From Roseovarius sp. (GTDB lineage Bacteria; Pseudomonadota; Alphaproteobacteria; Rhodobacterales; Rhodobacteraceae): a stretch of 32,457 nucleotides of DNA. The notes beneath the pieces are model-generated. The model was given only the letters and a program-made list of their open reading frames with translations, did not search any database and was not told where the DNA came from. Position 1 is the stretch's first letter. Each line of letters starts with the position of its first letter. The DNA lies in the NCBI GenBank assembly GCA_002720475.1, contig PBIL01000003.1:38169-70625 (forward strand), in the 5' to 3' direction. Position numbers and translations under genes: made by a program. Below, piece by piece: positions 23,258 through 30,666 of the stretch.

Positions 23258-23363
23258 GGATCGGCGCGGACAGACGTGCACCAGCACGGCCCCCGCGCCG
23301 ATCCTTGCCGATCAGGCAAGCTGGAACGTGCGAAAGCCCTCCGCCGGTCTTGGCAGAGGGCTT
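23258..23363. other. Second structured stretch; candidate transfer origin
   Basis: Three nested or adjacent stems follow the hairpin array. A 12-bp arm GGATCGGCGCGG (23258-23269) pairs with 23293-23304 and encloses CGTGC-ACCA-GCACG (23275-23288). Next is CTTGCC-GATCA-GGCAAG (23304-23320). Last is AAGCCCTC (23334-23341) with GAGGGCTT (23356-23363). Large inverted repeats beside mobC and relaxase genes are usual for transfer origins, but no known nick sequence was recognised. It could also be another structured RNA. Between 23062 and 23257 I see no gene. Confidence 0.4.
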
Positions 23364-23380
23364 CGGCAATATTTGTGCAA

Positions 23381-23680
23381 CTAAAAGAGTGTGAGCTGTT
23401 TGCTCGCATCGATATAGCGCTTCCACGCATCACTCTTCGCTTCGTGATCGAGCCAGGCGATGGCAAACGCCACGGGACCGCCGTGATCTTCCACAATCTC
23501 GCGATTGGTAAAATGTGAGCGGTAGCCTGTCTCGGTGACGGGCAGCTTTACACGCCCGTCAGAAACCAGTTCCAGATGCGCGACTGGATAAACGGTGGAA
23601 CTTATCCACTGCGCCGCCCAACGGACTTCGACACCGATGCCCTGCCATTCGATATGATAGATTTCGTATTCGGCTTTCAT
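23381..23680 (-). CDS. Conserved-type small protein, unknown function
   Basis: A 99-residue protein I do not recognise. It has mixed alpha/beta character with several aromatic residues (YEIYHIEWQGIGVEVRWAAQW, VAFAIAWLDHE) and no membrane segment or cysteines. It is the last gene of a short minus-strand operon with starts and stops overlapping by 4 nt (23677-23680), which argues it is real. Small soluble proteins of this kind are common between mobilization and cargo genes of alphaproteobacterial plasmids and islands. The start MKAEYEIYH is the only ATG that gives the overlap with the gene before it. Confidence 0.6.
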   Translation of the reverse strand: MKAEYEIYHIEWQGIGVEVRWAAQWISSTVYPVAHLELVSDGRVKLPVTETGYRSHFTNREIVEDHGGPVAFAIAWLDHEAKSDAWKRYIDASKQLTLF

Positions 23681-23907
23681 GGCTCACCTACCTTCACCAC
23701 GCGAAACTCTGAGCGGTCATATCCCGCATCACATGCGCGCTGACCGACCGCGATTTCATCGGCAATCTCGGCGAAGAACTCATCGAGAGCGGCTTGCGCC
23801 GCTGCTCGTGTCGGGAATGTTTCGGGACTGGTAACCCCGTTCTCTTCGTTATGCCAGGTGTTCACCCAGCCATCGCAAAGCGTGTATGTTTCAACGATGT
23901 AGGTCAT
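23677..23907 (-). CDS. Small protein, unknown function
   Basis: A 76-residue protein that begins MTYIVETYTLCDGWVNTWH and continues with an acidic helix (PTRAAAQAALDEFFAEIADEIAVGQ). The pattern of a YIVETYxxxxGWxNTW strand pair followed by a long helix occurs in small plasmid-encoded proteins, but I cannot give it a family name. It overlaps both neighbours by 4 nt, so it belongs to a translationally coupled operon. No catalytic motif is visible. Confidence 0.6.
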   Translation of the reverse strand: MTYIVETYTLCDGWVNTWHNEENGVTSPETFPTRAAAQAALDEFFAEIADEIAVGQRACDAGYDRSEFRVVKVGEP

Positions 23908-24134
23908 GACGCACCTCCTGCGAGAATGCCGTCGTGATCGGACAGGATCATGTCGTCGGTCACGCTCACGAATAACGGGGTGATCTGGAACTCGTCTCCC
24001 TCCGGCGTCACGGCTACGATCGCCGCTGCGGGCTGACCGTTCACGTGGCAGGAAAAGAGCGCGAAGTTTGTGTACTCACCCGATGTCAGCGCCGAAAAGG
24101 CGCTGACGTGGTGATCGGTGATATGCGTACTCAT
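23904..24134 (-). CDS. Small protein, unknown function (plasmid-type)
   Basis: A 76-residue soluble protein: a polar N-terminus, then a beta-rich core YTNFALFSCHVNGQPAAAIVAVTPEGDEFQITPLFVSV and an acidic end (DDMILSDHDG). This core resembles short proteins that accompany DUF2958 genes on alphaproteobacterial mobile elements, but no function is known to me. Its ATG overlaps the stop of the DUF2958 gene (ATGA at 24131-24134), so coupling would normally depend on intact translation of that gene, which now carries a frameshift. Confidence 0.6.
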   Translation of the reverse strand: MSTHITDHHVSAFSALTSGEYTNFALFSCHVNGQPAAAIVAVTPEGDEFQITPLFVSVTDDMILSDHDGILAGGAS

Positions 24135-24489
24135 GCGGTGATCCTCCCGTTTTTGCGGGCAAGATCGGCGTATGCCGATATGCTGCGATCTGCGGTGAAA
24201 TGCCGATCTCGTTCGACCGGAAGCCCGAAGGCACCGCGGACACTTTCAATCTCGCTGATCAGCACACTGCCGAGTTCGGGGCAGCCGACGCCAAGATCAC
24301 AGAGCCGAAGGCAAGATCGGGGTGATCGGGATCAAGCTCTGATATCAGCCAACTGCAGTTCGCATCGGGGGTGAAGAGTTTGACGACCGGCATATGGTCG
24401 GGTTCATCGGCTCCTTCGAGTTGGGCCGCGCTGGTTGCGCGACCCTGCTCGATTAGCTTCGATCTCTGTTCGGAAAGTAGAAGCTTCAT
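24131..24489 (-). pseudogene. DUF2958 protein gene with a frameshift
   Basis: The 5' part encodes MKLLLSEQRSKLIEQGR... PVVKLFTPDANCSWLISELDPDHPDLAFG, the recognisable DUF2958 start, after a good AAGGAGGG ribosome site. At about 24301-24306 the frame breaks. Reading on in the other frame restores the family's second half (CDLGVGCPELGSVLISEIES, then GLPVERDRHF and ISAYADLARKNGRI) and ends in an ATGA overlap with the next gene. Loss of one C from a GGCCTC-type codon pair explains it. The sequence downstream of the break is well conserved, so the mutation is recent or is a sequencing error. Function is unknown; these genes are common on plasmids and conjugative islands. Confidence 0.8.
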
Positions 24490-24491
24490 AG

Positions 24492-24728
24492 TTAGCCCTC
24501 CTTGCCGGGTTTGAAGGATGCGGGAAGGATCACAAGGCGGCCTTCTGTTGCGGCCAGCGGCGTGGTCAGGTTGCCCTTGAAGCCCTTGCCGGATTTGGTC
24601 GGCCAAAGGCCTGAGAGTTCGGTCCAGTGTGCTTCGCCTTCGGGCGTGTCCTGCACGAGCCATGCGCGGAATTTCGGGCGCGAGCCTGTGCTCTTGGACT
24701 GATCGTTGGTTTCGGTTTCATTCGTCAT
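24492..24728 (-). CDS. Small protein, unknown function
   Basis: A 78-residue protein with a polar start MTNETETNDQSKSTGSRPKF, a beta strand region FRAWLVQDTPEGEAHWTELSGLWPTKSGKGFKGNL and an end rich in Gly and Pro. The arrangement WTELSGLWPTKxGKGFKGxL suggests a compact single domain that I cannot name. The ATG at 24728 has an AAGGAGAC ribosome site; the longer open frame is rejected. It stops 2 nt before the DUF2958 start, so it heads this small-gene operon (24728 to 23381). Confidence 0.65.
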   Translation of the reverse strand: MTNETETNDQSKSTGSRPKFRAWLVQDTPEGEAHWTELSGLWPTKSGKGFKGNLTTPLAATEGRLVILPASFKPGKEG

Positions 24729-25127
24729 TTCAAGTCTCCTTGTTGAATTGGGCCAGCTCCATGCCAGCCGATGCGGATGCGACCGGCGGATGCGTCGGGG
24801 CGGCTGCAACGCTTTGTTGGGGGGACCGGAAACGTCAGTGGACGGGGGAGCCGACAAAGCAAGTTGCGGCCATGAGCCCCGCGCTATCCGCCAGCTTCTC
24901 GCTCGGACTGGCGATGCGAGCGGCAACCGATTTTCGGAGACGTGACGAAGCCATGCGGAACGGAACAGCGATTAATCGGCACCGGCGATGCGGAGCCCGC
25001 CATGACGATATGCGGTGCAGGCATTGCCGCGGCGCAGCTGAGAACGGAACATGGCCCTTCTCTTGCCGACTGCAGCAAGGGAGAATTTGGCTCTATGCTA
25101 GCCGCAATCGCCTGCTAGACTGCCGCC
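24729..25127. other. Intergenic stretch with repeated GATGCG
   Basis: No convincing gene is seen in 399 bp between the divergent small-gene operon and the phosphatase gene. GATGCG occurs at 24771, 24777, 24790, 24913 and 24987, more often than chance suggests for this length. It probably holds promoters for both directions. Confidence 0.4.
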
Positions 25128-25454
25128 ATGCGCATCCTGTTTGTCTGCACTGCCAACAAGCTGAGGAGCCCGACGGCAGAAGATGTCTTTCGGGATTACC
25201 CAGGCATTGAAGCGATCTCGGCAGGGACATCACCAGACGCGCCGCGGCCGCTCACCAAGGAACTGGTCGCATCCGCCGACATGATCTTTGCGATGGAAAA
25301 TCACCACCGCGAACGCATCAGGAAGAAGTTCAAACAGCGCCCGCCAGATAACCGCATCATCACGCTGCACATCCCGGATGAGTATGAGCGCGGTGATCCG
25401 GAACTTATCGCACTGCTTGAAGACAAGGTGACAGTACGGCTGCTTGAGGAATAG
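25128..25454 (+). CDS. Small low-molecular-weight phosphatase-like protein
   Basis: A 108-residue protein with the LMW protein-tyrosine-phosphatase P-loop right at the N-terminus: VCTANKLRSPTAE, giving C7-x5-R13-S14. A candidate general acid is the Asp in HIPDEYERGDPEL, in the position of the family's DPY segment. It is shorter than the usual 140-160 residues. SAGTSPDAPRPLTKELVASADMIFAMEN matches the family core, so it looks like a compact natural form rather than a fragment. It could dephosphorylate proteins or act on another phosphoester; the substrate is unknown. It stands alone on the plus strand, converging with the PIN gene. Confidence 0.8.
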   Translation: MRILFVCTANKLRSPTAEDVFRDYPGIEAISAGTSPDAPRPLTKELVASADMIFAMENHHRERIRKKFKQRPPDNRIITLHIPDEYERGDPELIALLEDKVTVRLLEE

Positions 25455-25483
25455 ATAGTTCTACGCGAGCAGGGCCAGGTTCC

Positions 25484-26182
25484 TTACAACCCCAGCAGAT
25501 ACCGCGTCTCGTGAAGAGCGCGACTGTATTGAATGCCAAGTGCGTCAAACTCGGCTGCGATATCTGCGTTGAGCACTCTCGGACTTCCCGAAAGGAACTC
25601 GTTGACGTTTGACGAGGCGAATATGATGTCACCGCCATGCCCAAGCGCTCGCAGCTCTCCGGCTACCTCCAGATAGCTTTCGACCACGACACAGTCTTTG
25701 GTAGAGTCCTTCCCTTTCCTTGCAGGGGTTCGTGGTTCCATCACGCGGGCCGTCGCGCGCGATAGAATATTGGGCGTGATCGGATGTGTTAAAGACGCGC
25801 CCACAATGTCCAACATTAGCGCCTCTGCGACCGGAACGCGGGTCAAAAAGTGACCGATTTGGGTTTCGCTGGCGTGTCCGAGCGCTTCGGACCATTTGTC
25901 TATCCGAGCGATCTCGTCTCTTAGCTTGCTGAGTGCGGTATTGGTTTCTTCGCGGACTGCCGGAAGATTTGCCTGAAGTTCATTGCGCACCTGCTCGGCA
26001 ATAATACATCCAACGGCGCCACTATCATGCACGGCATTTCGAATTGCTTGGGCGGCAAGCATCGCAGCCCCGTCGACGGTATCCCGCCGTGGTGAACGCA
26101 AGAAGTCCATAAGAATGCAAGTATCTGGCAGAAAGGCGGGCACATTTGCCTGTGCGATCGCTTCGAGAGAGTCGTAGCCCAA
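25484..26182 (-). CDS. PIN-domain nuclease-like protein
   Basis: A 232-residue protein with a PIN-like set of acidic residues: Asp20 in FLPDTCILMDF, Glu68 in IAEQVRNEL, Asp159/Asp163 in GKDSTKDCVVVESY, and the strand FASSNVNEF (189-196), with Asn/Glu where the last Asp is expected. It is longer than VapC toxins (about 130) and resembles the larger DUF4935-type PIN proteins. Known PIN domains cut single-stranded RNA. It begins 5 nt after the stop of the upstream gene, so the two form a pair, perhaps a toxin and partner or a defence module (inference). Confidence 0.7.
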   Translation of the reverse strand: MGYDSLEAIAQANVPAFLPDTCILMDFLRSPRRDTVDGAAMLAAQAIRNAVHDSGAVGCIIAEQVRNELQANLPAVREETNTALSKLRDEIARIDKWSEALGHASETQIGHFLTRVPVAEALMLDIVGASLTHPITPNILSRATARVMEPRTPARKGKDSTKDCVVVESYLEVAGELRALGHGGDIIFASSNVNEFLSGSPRVLNADIAAEFDALGIQYSRALHETRYLLGL

Positions 26183-26187
26183 CGTGC

Positions 26188-26859
26188 TTACCCTCTCAAG
26201 ATCGCATCATAAGCTCCAAGGAGGGAAATTCCCTGCTCGAATTCTATGGCGAGCTTGTTGGCCGAATTCTCGTCCCAGCCATCGACTTCGACGAGCCATT
26301 GCATGAGGATATCAACGGGCAGGTTGTCGCCGTCACGATGCGCTTCGATCACAAACTCCTCCCACCGTTGACGGTCGTTTGGATGCGAGTTCGTTGTGCT
26401 CTTGTTGGCCAACGCTGAAAATCGGCGCAGGGCACCGGCAGCTTCGGCACTCGTCCATGTATCCAGGCCGCGAACATCGTCGGTAAACGTAAGCGCGAGC
26501 TGATCTCGAACGGCGGCCGCATCGACGACCTCAGCCACAAAACAGACAAGAAGATCGTTGTAGAGCTTAACCCCCAGCTCGCCAACTTCGGCGGGCACGA
26601 TGTTGGTAACGGTGTAGACGTTGTCGCGCTGCCAAAGCGTCAGTGACGCCTTTGGAAGGCTATTGCCGGCATAGTCAAATACGAGGATATCGTCCTGGCG
26701 CGCACCAACAGCATACTGTTTGAGGTTGGCTTCCTGCTCTTCATTGTGAACCCACTCTTCAGTCCCGACACCGAGAAGAGACGCGCGGATTGCATCAAGC
26801 GGGATTTGTTCCGAACCAATGGTGAGGTCCCGAAAGACCTCGATACCTTCGTGTGCCAT
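26188..26859 (-). CDS. Unknown protein paired with the PIN gene
   Basis: A 223-residue acidic protein from the ATG at 26859 (MAHEGIEVFRDL), which has a GAGGAAAG ribosome site; the longer frame to 26988 lacks one. I do not recognise it. It has a beta-rich N-terminal part (DDILVFDYAGNSLPKASLTLWQ, NVYTVTNIVPAE), a middle with helices and a Trp-containing acidic C-terminus (WLVEVDGWDENSANKLAIEFEQG). There is no membrane segment or catalytic motif. Its close linkage to the PIN gene suggests that it is an antitoxin or a sensor for it. Confidence 0.6.
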   Translation of the reverse strand: MAHEGIEVFRDLTIGSEQIPLDAIRASLLGVGTEEWVHNEEQEANLKQYAVGARQDDILVFDYAGNSLPKASLTLWQRDNVYTVTNIVPAEVGELGVKLYNDLLVCFVAEVVDAAAVRDQLALTFTDDVRGLDTWTSAEAAGALRRFSALANKSTTNSHPNDRQRWEEFVIEAHRDGDNLPVDILMQWLVEVDGWDENSANKLAIEFEQGISLLGAYDAILRG

Positions 26860-27056
26860 GTGCTTTCCTCTCGCCCGCGTGGTAACTTTTACCTCTATCC
26901 CTGTCTCACATGCGGACAACATTTCTGCAACAAAATCAGGGCATTTATCCACAAAGCGCTCAGCCACACCCGCGCGAGGGATCGTCACCTACCGGCCAAG
27001 ACTACAGGCTTGGGGCAGCATCGCTGTCTAGAGCCCGGTCCTGACAAGGACGCGCC

Positions 27057-27860
27057 CTATTCCTCTTCAGGCTCTTTGAACCGCACCATGCGGATTTCAC
27101 AATGTGGGTCGAACGGCGGCATCGGACGAACAGATTGGCTGCCGCCATCATCGTCAGAAAAATGCTGACCATTGCCATACAGTGTGAACGGCGCATCGCT
27201 GGCAATGCGAACATTGTAGTAGAACGAGCTGCGCGGCTCGCGGATCACGATCAGCAGCCCATCCGCTCCGAACCGAGATGCAATCCCGCGTGACGGGACA
27301 TTCTGTAAGTCTTCCGGCCTTGCCCCCTCTTCAGGCTTCGCCATTGAGTTTGCTGCCCAGACATACAGCCCTGCGTGATTATGCATCGGCGCCATCCGAA
27401 ACACCGGATAAGCGGGGCCAGGAAGGGTGGTCGTCATCCATGTCAGCTTGCCGTCTGCGTTAGCGGAGTCGCTCGTATCGTGTTCGGTGGTCATCAGGCC
27501 GATCATCTCGGCGTGATAGACCCCTGCATACCGCAAAATGTCCTCTTCACTCGGCGCGCCCTGCGGCCCGCGCGTCAGCTTAGAAAGAGCGAGAGCCGCG
27601 CTCTCATAGTCGATGAGTTGAAAGTCCCCGAGGAAGGCTTCGACCGCCGCAACAAAATCATCGGTGACACGATTGGCGTTGTTAAGAAACCGCTCAACGC
27701 GCTTGCGCCCGCCATCATAGGTCATCGCATAGCCCGTACGGCTTACGATGTCATTGGCCAAACCCTGCGGCTTCTTGCTGTGCTTGCGCTGGAACGCAAG
27801 AAGACGAAGTCGCAAACGCTCATACTGATAGTCCGAATAGATCGACGGCGTATCGCCCAT
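27057..27860 (-). CDS. Unknown protein, possibly DNA-binding at its N-terminus
   Basis: A 267-residue protein I cannot name. Residues about 10-90 are helical and basic (YQYERLRLRLLAFQRKHSKKPQGLANDIVSRTGY, then GRKRVERFLNNANRVTDDFVAAVEAFL), with a helix-turn-helix-like rhythm. The rest is mixed alpha/beta with WMTTTLPGPAYPVFRMAPMHNHAGLYVW and GLLIVIREPRSSFYYNVRI, possibly a small-ligand or sensor domain. It is divergent from the coupling-protein operon. Two TGTGTCC repeats 11 bp apart (27865 and 27876) lie right before its start, so it could be an autoregulator. Confidence 0.55.
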   Translation of the reverse strand: MGDTPSIYSDYQYERLRLRLLAFQRKHSKKPQGLANDIVSRTGYAMTYDGGRKRVERFLNNANRVTDDFVAAVEAFLGDFQLIDYESAALALSKLTRGPQGAPSEEDILRYAGVYHAEMIGLMTTEHDTSDSANADGKLTWMTTTLPGPAYPVFRMAPMHNHAGLYVWAANSMAKPEEGARPEDLQNVPSRGIASRFGADGLLIVIREPRSSFYYNVRIASDAPFTLYGNGQHFSDDDGGSQSVRPMPPFDPHCEIRMVRFKEPEEE

Positions 27861-27864
27861 GCTC

Positions 27865-27882
27865 TGTGTCCAACTTGTGTCC
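27865..27882. promoter_or_regulatory. TGTGTCC direct repeat in the divergent region
   Basis: TGTGTCC occurs at 27865-27871 and 27876-27882, one helical turn apart, within 22 bp of the start of the 27057-27860 gene and in front of the traG operon. It fits a binding site for a protein on one face of DNA. Function is inferred. Confidence 0.35.
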
Positions 27883-27955
27883 GCGCAATGGGCGCGATGA
27901 TGTCCTTATTAGGAAACCAGCACATGAACCCGCGTCAATCGACGAAAGGTGAAAA

Positions 27956-29575
27956 ATGTCTGGTAGCATCATCGCATACGCCGCCGCTGGCGTCCTTGGC
28001 CTCAGCCTTTTGGGCTGGCGCTTCAAGCAAGACCCCAAGACCTATGGCAGCGCAGGCTGGCTCAAGCCCTGGACTGCCATGCGCGCGAGACTGTTCAAGC
28101 GCAAAGGCATTCTGGTCGGCGACTGGACGGGCCTTCTGCCTGTTTATTACGAAGACACGCATGCCATCTCGTTCGGCCCTTCGGGCAGCGGCAAGGGTAC
28201 GTGTACGATCCTGCCGAACCTGATGCTCCCCGGCTTTGCCTTTGCCATCGACCCCGGCGGTGAGAACACGGCTGTTGCGATCAAGTCCTGGCGCAAAGCG
28301 GGCTACGAAGTCTGTGTCATCAACCCATTCGGGATGTTCGGCGACAAGCCATGGTCGCTGCCGCGCCACGGCTTCAACCCTCTCGACATCCTCGATGCCG
28401 ATAGCGAGACATTCGCCTCCGAAGCGCTGCTGATCGCAGAGCTTCTCATCCCGCGCTCGGGCAAGGAAGATGGCAGCTCGCTCTATTTCAAGAACGCGGC
28501 AACCAGCTTCCTGCAGGCGGTGCTGATGCACGTCATCAGCACCATGCCGAAAAGTGAATGCCATCTCGGCACCGTCTACGCGCTAGTCAACGGTGATGCT
28601 GATGAGTGGGAGACACTGATCAAAGCGATGGTAGCCAATCAAGCTGGTGATGGCTTCGTCTCAAAGACCGCTTCGTCGATGGAGCGTCGCGAAGAGCAAG
28701 CACCGGCAGAGTTCTCGGCGGTGATGTCTACAGTCCAGCAGGACCTGGTCTGGCTCGGCGATAAGGTCGTGCGCGAGAGCCTAAAGCGTAGTGATGTCGA
28801 TTTCTCGATCCTGAAAGGACGCAACAAGTCCGGCAAACCGCTCAAGGGCGGTATCATATCCGTTGTCCTGCCGCTTGAGTATAACGAAAGCCATGCGGCC
28901 ATCCCGCGTCTCGCACTCGGCTGTGCGATCTGGGAGATGCAGCGCGCCCCGCTTGCCCGCGAGAAGGTGCTGTTCCTGATCGATGAGGCAGCAGCACTTG
29001 GCAAAATCACGCGGTTTCCGAACTGGCTTGCCACCTTGCGCAAGTACCAGGCCGTGCTGTGGCCGATCTTCCAGAATATCGGTCAGGTCAAAGCGCTCTA
29101 TGGCGAGCAGTGGCAGACCTTCATCGCAAATTGCGGGCTACGGCAGTTCATTGGCGTCAGCGACCTGGAGACGGCCGAGTATGTCAGCAAGCTCTTGGGC
29201 GAGCAGACAACTCATAGCCGCTCGACCAATGCGCAGGGCCAGGTCAGTTCCTCTGAGACGCGCCGCGCCCTGCTGACGGTAGACGAGATTCTGCATTTTG
29301 ATGAAACACGTCAGCTCGTGTTCATCCGCAACCTCGAAGCCCAGCCGCTAAAGAAAACGCCTTACTGGGAGCGCCCTGAATTACGGGGCCGATTTAACCG
29401 CAACCCGTACCAGTCGCGAAAGTCACCTGTCACCCTCGGCGCAGGCCTGAAGGGAATGTGGGGTGATCTCTATCACCTGCTGGTCTGCCTGCTGGCGCCG
29501 CATCCGGCGGCAGCTTTCCTCTATCTCGGCCTGCTTGGCGTTACGATCCACAAACTGATCGGAGTTCTGTCATGA
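27956..29575 (+). CDS. traG: Type IV coupling protein (VirD4/TraG family)
   Basis: A 539-residue inner-membrane ATPase that brings the relaxase-DNA complex to a secretion channel. There is one N-terminal membrane helix (SIIAYAAAGVLGLSLLGW), Walker A GPSGSGKGT at 74-82 and Walker B VLFLIDEAAALG from 338. Family motifs GWLKPW, FNPLDIL, LPLEYNESH and NCGLRQFIGVSD are present. An additional C-terminal hydrophobic stretch (LVCLLAPHPAAAFLYLGLLGVTIHKLIGVL) is unusual for VirD4 and may be a second membrane anchor. The ribosome site is AAAGGTG. Its stop overlaps the J-domain gene by 4 nt. No VirB-type genes are in the window, so it probably works with a channel encoded elsewhere. Confidence 0.92.
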   Translation: MSGSIIAYAAAGVLGLSLLGWRFKQDPKTYGSAGWLKPWTAMRARLFKRKGILVGDWTGLLPVYYEDTHAISFGPSGSGKGTCTILPNLMLPGFAFAIDPGGENTAVAIKSWRKAGYEVCVINPFGMFGDKPWSLPRHGFNPLDILDADSETFASEALLIAELLIPRSGKEDGSSLYFKNAATSFLQAVLMHVISTMPKSECHLGTVYALVNGDADEWETLIKAMVANQAGDGFVSKTASSMERREEQAPAEFSAVMSTVQQDLVWLGDKVVRESLKRSDVDFSILKGRNKSGKPLKGGIISVVLPLEYNESHAAIPRLALGCAIWEMQRAPLAREKVLFLIDEAAALGKITRFPNWLATLRKYQAVLWPIFQNIGQVKALYGEQWQTFIANCGLRQFIGVSDLETAEYVSKLLGEQTTHSRSTNAQGQVSSSETRRALLTVDEILHFDETRQLVFIRNLEAQPLKKTPYWERPELRGRFNRNPYQSRKSPVTLGAGLKGMWGDLYHLLVCLLAPHPAAAFLYLGLLGVTIHKLIGVLS

Positions 29576-30087
29576 CGGCGGGTGATGTGTATCTGACGTA
29601 TTTCGGGGGCGCAGTCGCACTCGGCGTGATGGGCGGCCTTGCTGCCATCGCCTTCGTGCTGGTCACGCGGCTGATCGGATTCGCGTTCATGCTGGTGCTG
29701 ATCTCGGCAGAAATCGTCCTGCTGGAAGTGCTGCCGTCCATCCCGGCTCGCGTGATCAACCTGATCAGCGACAGATTCAGCGCAGCCATCGCGGCGCAGA
29801 AGGCCCGAACGGCGCGCGGTCTGTCGGCATTCGAAGCCGAACCCGAATGGCAGCGTCGCGGCCGCGAAGAAGTCAGGGAAGAAGCCGCAATCGCGCGCAT
29901 CAGTGGCTGGGAGCCAGCCTGCAAGCTTCTCGGTCTGCCGGTCGAAGGCTTCACCGAAGCGCAGCTCTCCCGTGCTTACCGCAAGGCCATGCGCAAGGCG
30001 CATCCCGATCTCGGAGGCAGTCCTGCCCGCGCCAAAGCCATCAACATCGCCCGCGACCTGATCCGCACGCATCAAGGCTGGGCATAA
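29572..30087 (+). CDS. Membrane-anchored J-domain protein
   Basis: A 171-residue protein. Two hydrophobic segments at about 9-31 and 34-55 form a membrane hairpin. A charged linker follows, then a short J domain at about 115-170 with the HPD motif (144-146) in AYRKAMRKAHPDLGGSPARAKAINIARDLI. J domains stimulate Hsp70 (DnaK) ATPase. It overlaps the coupling protein by 4 nt, so it may help assemble or unfold the relaxase at the membrane. This role is an inference from linkage. It stops 19 nt before the next gene. Confidence 0.8.
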   Translation: MTAGDVYLTYFGGAVALGVMGGLAAIAFVLVTRLIGFAFMLVLISAEIVLLEVLPSIPARVINLISDRFSAAIAAQKARTARGLSAFEAEPEWQRRGREEVREEAAIARISGWEPACKLLGLPVEGFTEAQLSRAYRKAMRKAHPDLGGSPARAKAINIARDLIRTHQGWA

Positions 30088-30106
30088 CTTAAAGAAAGGA
30101 AAGGCA

Positions 30107-30358
30107 ATGGATCATCAGACTGTCACGCAAGTTACGGCCGAGGTGTCGGTGCCGCAGACACTCGGCGCTGCCACAGATCAGCAACTCACCGAACTGATCA
30201 ACCAAGCCAATGCAATCTTGGAAGCACGCAAGGCCGACCGCACGCGTGCGGCCATCGCCAAGATCAAAGAACTCGCAAAGGCCCACGGGCTGGATGTTGC
30301 CATCGAACCTCGCAACACCAAACGCGGACGCCGCCAGCGCCGAAAGGACACCACATGA
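30107..30358 (+). CDS. Small basic protein, H-NS-like helix, unknown function
   Basis: An 83-residue protein with a long amphipathic helix (QLTELINQANAILEARKADRTRAAIAKIKELAKAHGLDVAI) and a very basic tail KRGRRQRRK. The helix plus LAKAHGLD segment resembles the dimerisation arm of H-NS-type nucleoid proteins, while the DNA-binding module would be only the short basic tail. A function in DNA binding is likely but unproved. The ribosome site is GAAAGGAAAGGC, and it overlaps the next gene by 4 nt. Confidence 0.6.
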   Translation: MDHQTVTQVTAEVSVPQTLGAATDQQLTELINQANAILEARKADRTRAAIAKIKELAKAHGLDVAIEPRNTKRGRRQRRKDTT

Positions 30359-30612
30359 CCGAGTACTTCTACACCGTCGATTTGGGCGAAACCTGTGGCC
30401 CGAAGCTCGAATGGCTTGCCGATCGTGCTTCCTTTGATGACAGGGAAGAGTTTGCGGCTATGGTTCTGGCCCACGCCCTGGGCGAATGGGAAGCGCACGA
30501 ACGTCAAGAAGACGAGGCGCTGATTGCGCGCCTCCATCAGCCGAGCTTTATGGATTTGGGTTTGCTGCCCGATCCCGAATATTGGCCCGAAGGAGAAGAA
30601 GTCCCCTTCTAA
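30355..30612 (+). CDS. Small acidic protein, unknown function
   Basis: An 85-residue strongly acidic protein (YFYTVDLGETCGPKLEWLADRASFDDREEF..., ending PDPEYWPEGEEVPF). I see no motif. Its ATG overlaps the previous stop by 4 nt (ATGA), and it is the last gene before a strong terminator, so it belongs to the traG operon. Its acidity opposite the basic protein before it could reflect a binding pair; this is speculation. Confidence 0.6.
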   Translation: MTEYFYTVDLGETCGPKLEWLADRASFDDREEFAAMVLAHALGEWEAHERQEDEALIARLHQPSFMDLGLLPDPEYWPEGEEVPF

Positions 30613-30618
30613 AAGAAA

Positions 30619-30651
30619 AAAGGCCGCCCTCATCTTTGAAGGCGGCCTTTT
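30619..30651. terminator. Bidirectional rho-independent terminator
   Basis: AAAGGCCGCC (30619-30628) pairs with GGCGGCCTTT (30641-30650) around a 12-nt loop, with a run of T on one side and of A on the other. It lies between the convergent traG operon and the second RTX gene and would end both transcripts. Confidence 0.85.
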
Positions 30652-30666
30652 CAAGAATTCTATCGT

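Noticed and set aside
23334-23363. Intrinsic terminator for the hairpin-array RNA or for the 23381 gene
   Set aside because: The stem is good but no T-run follows on either strand.
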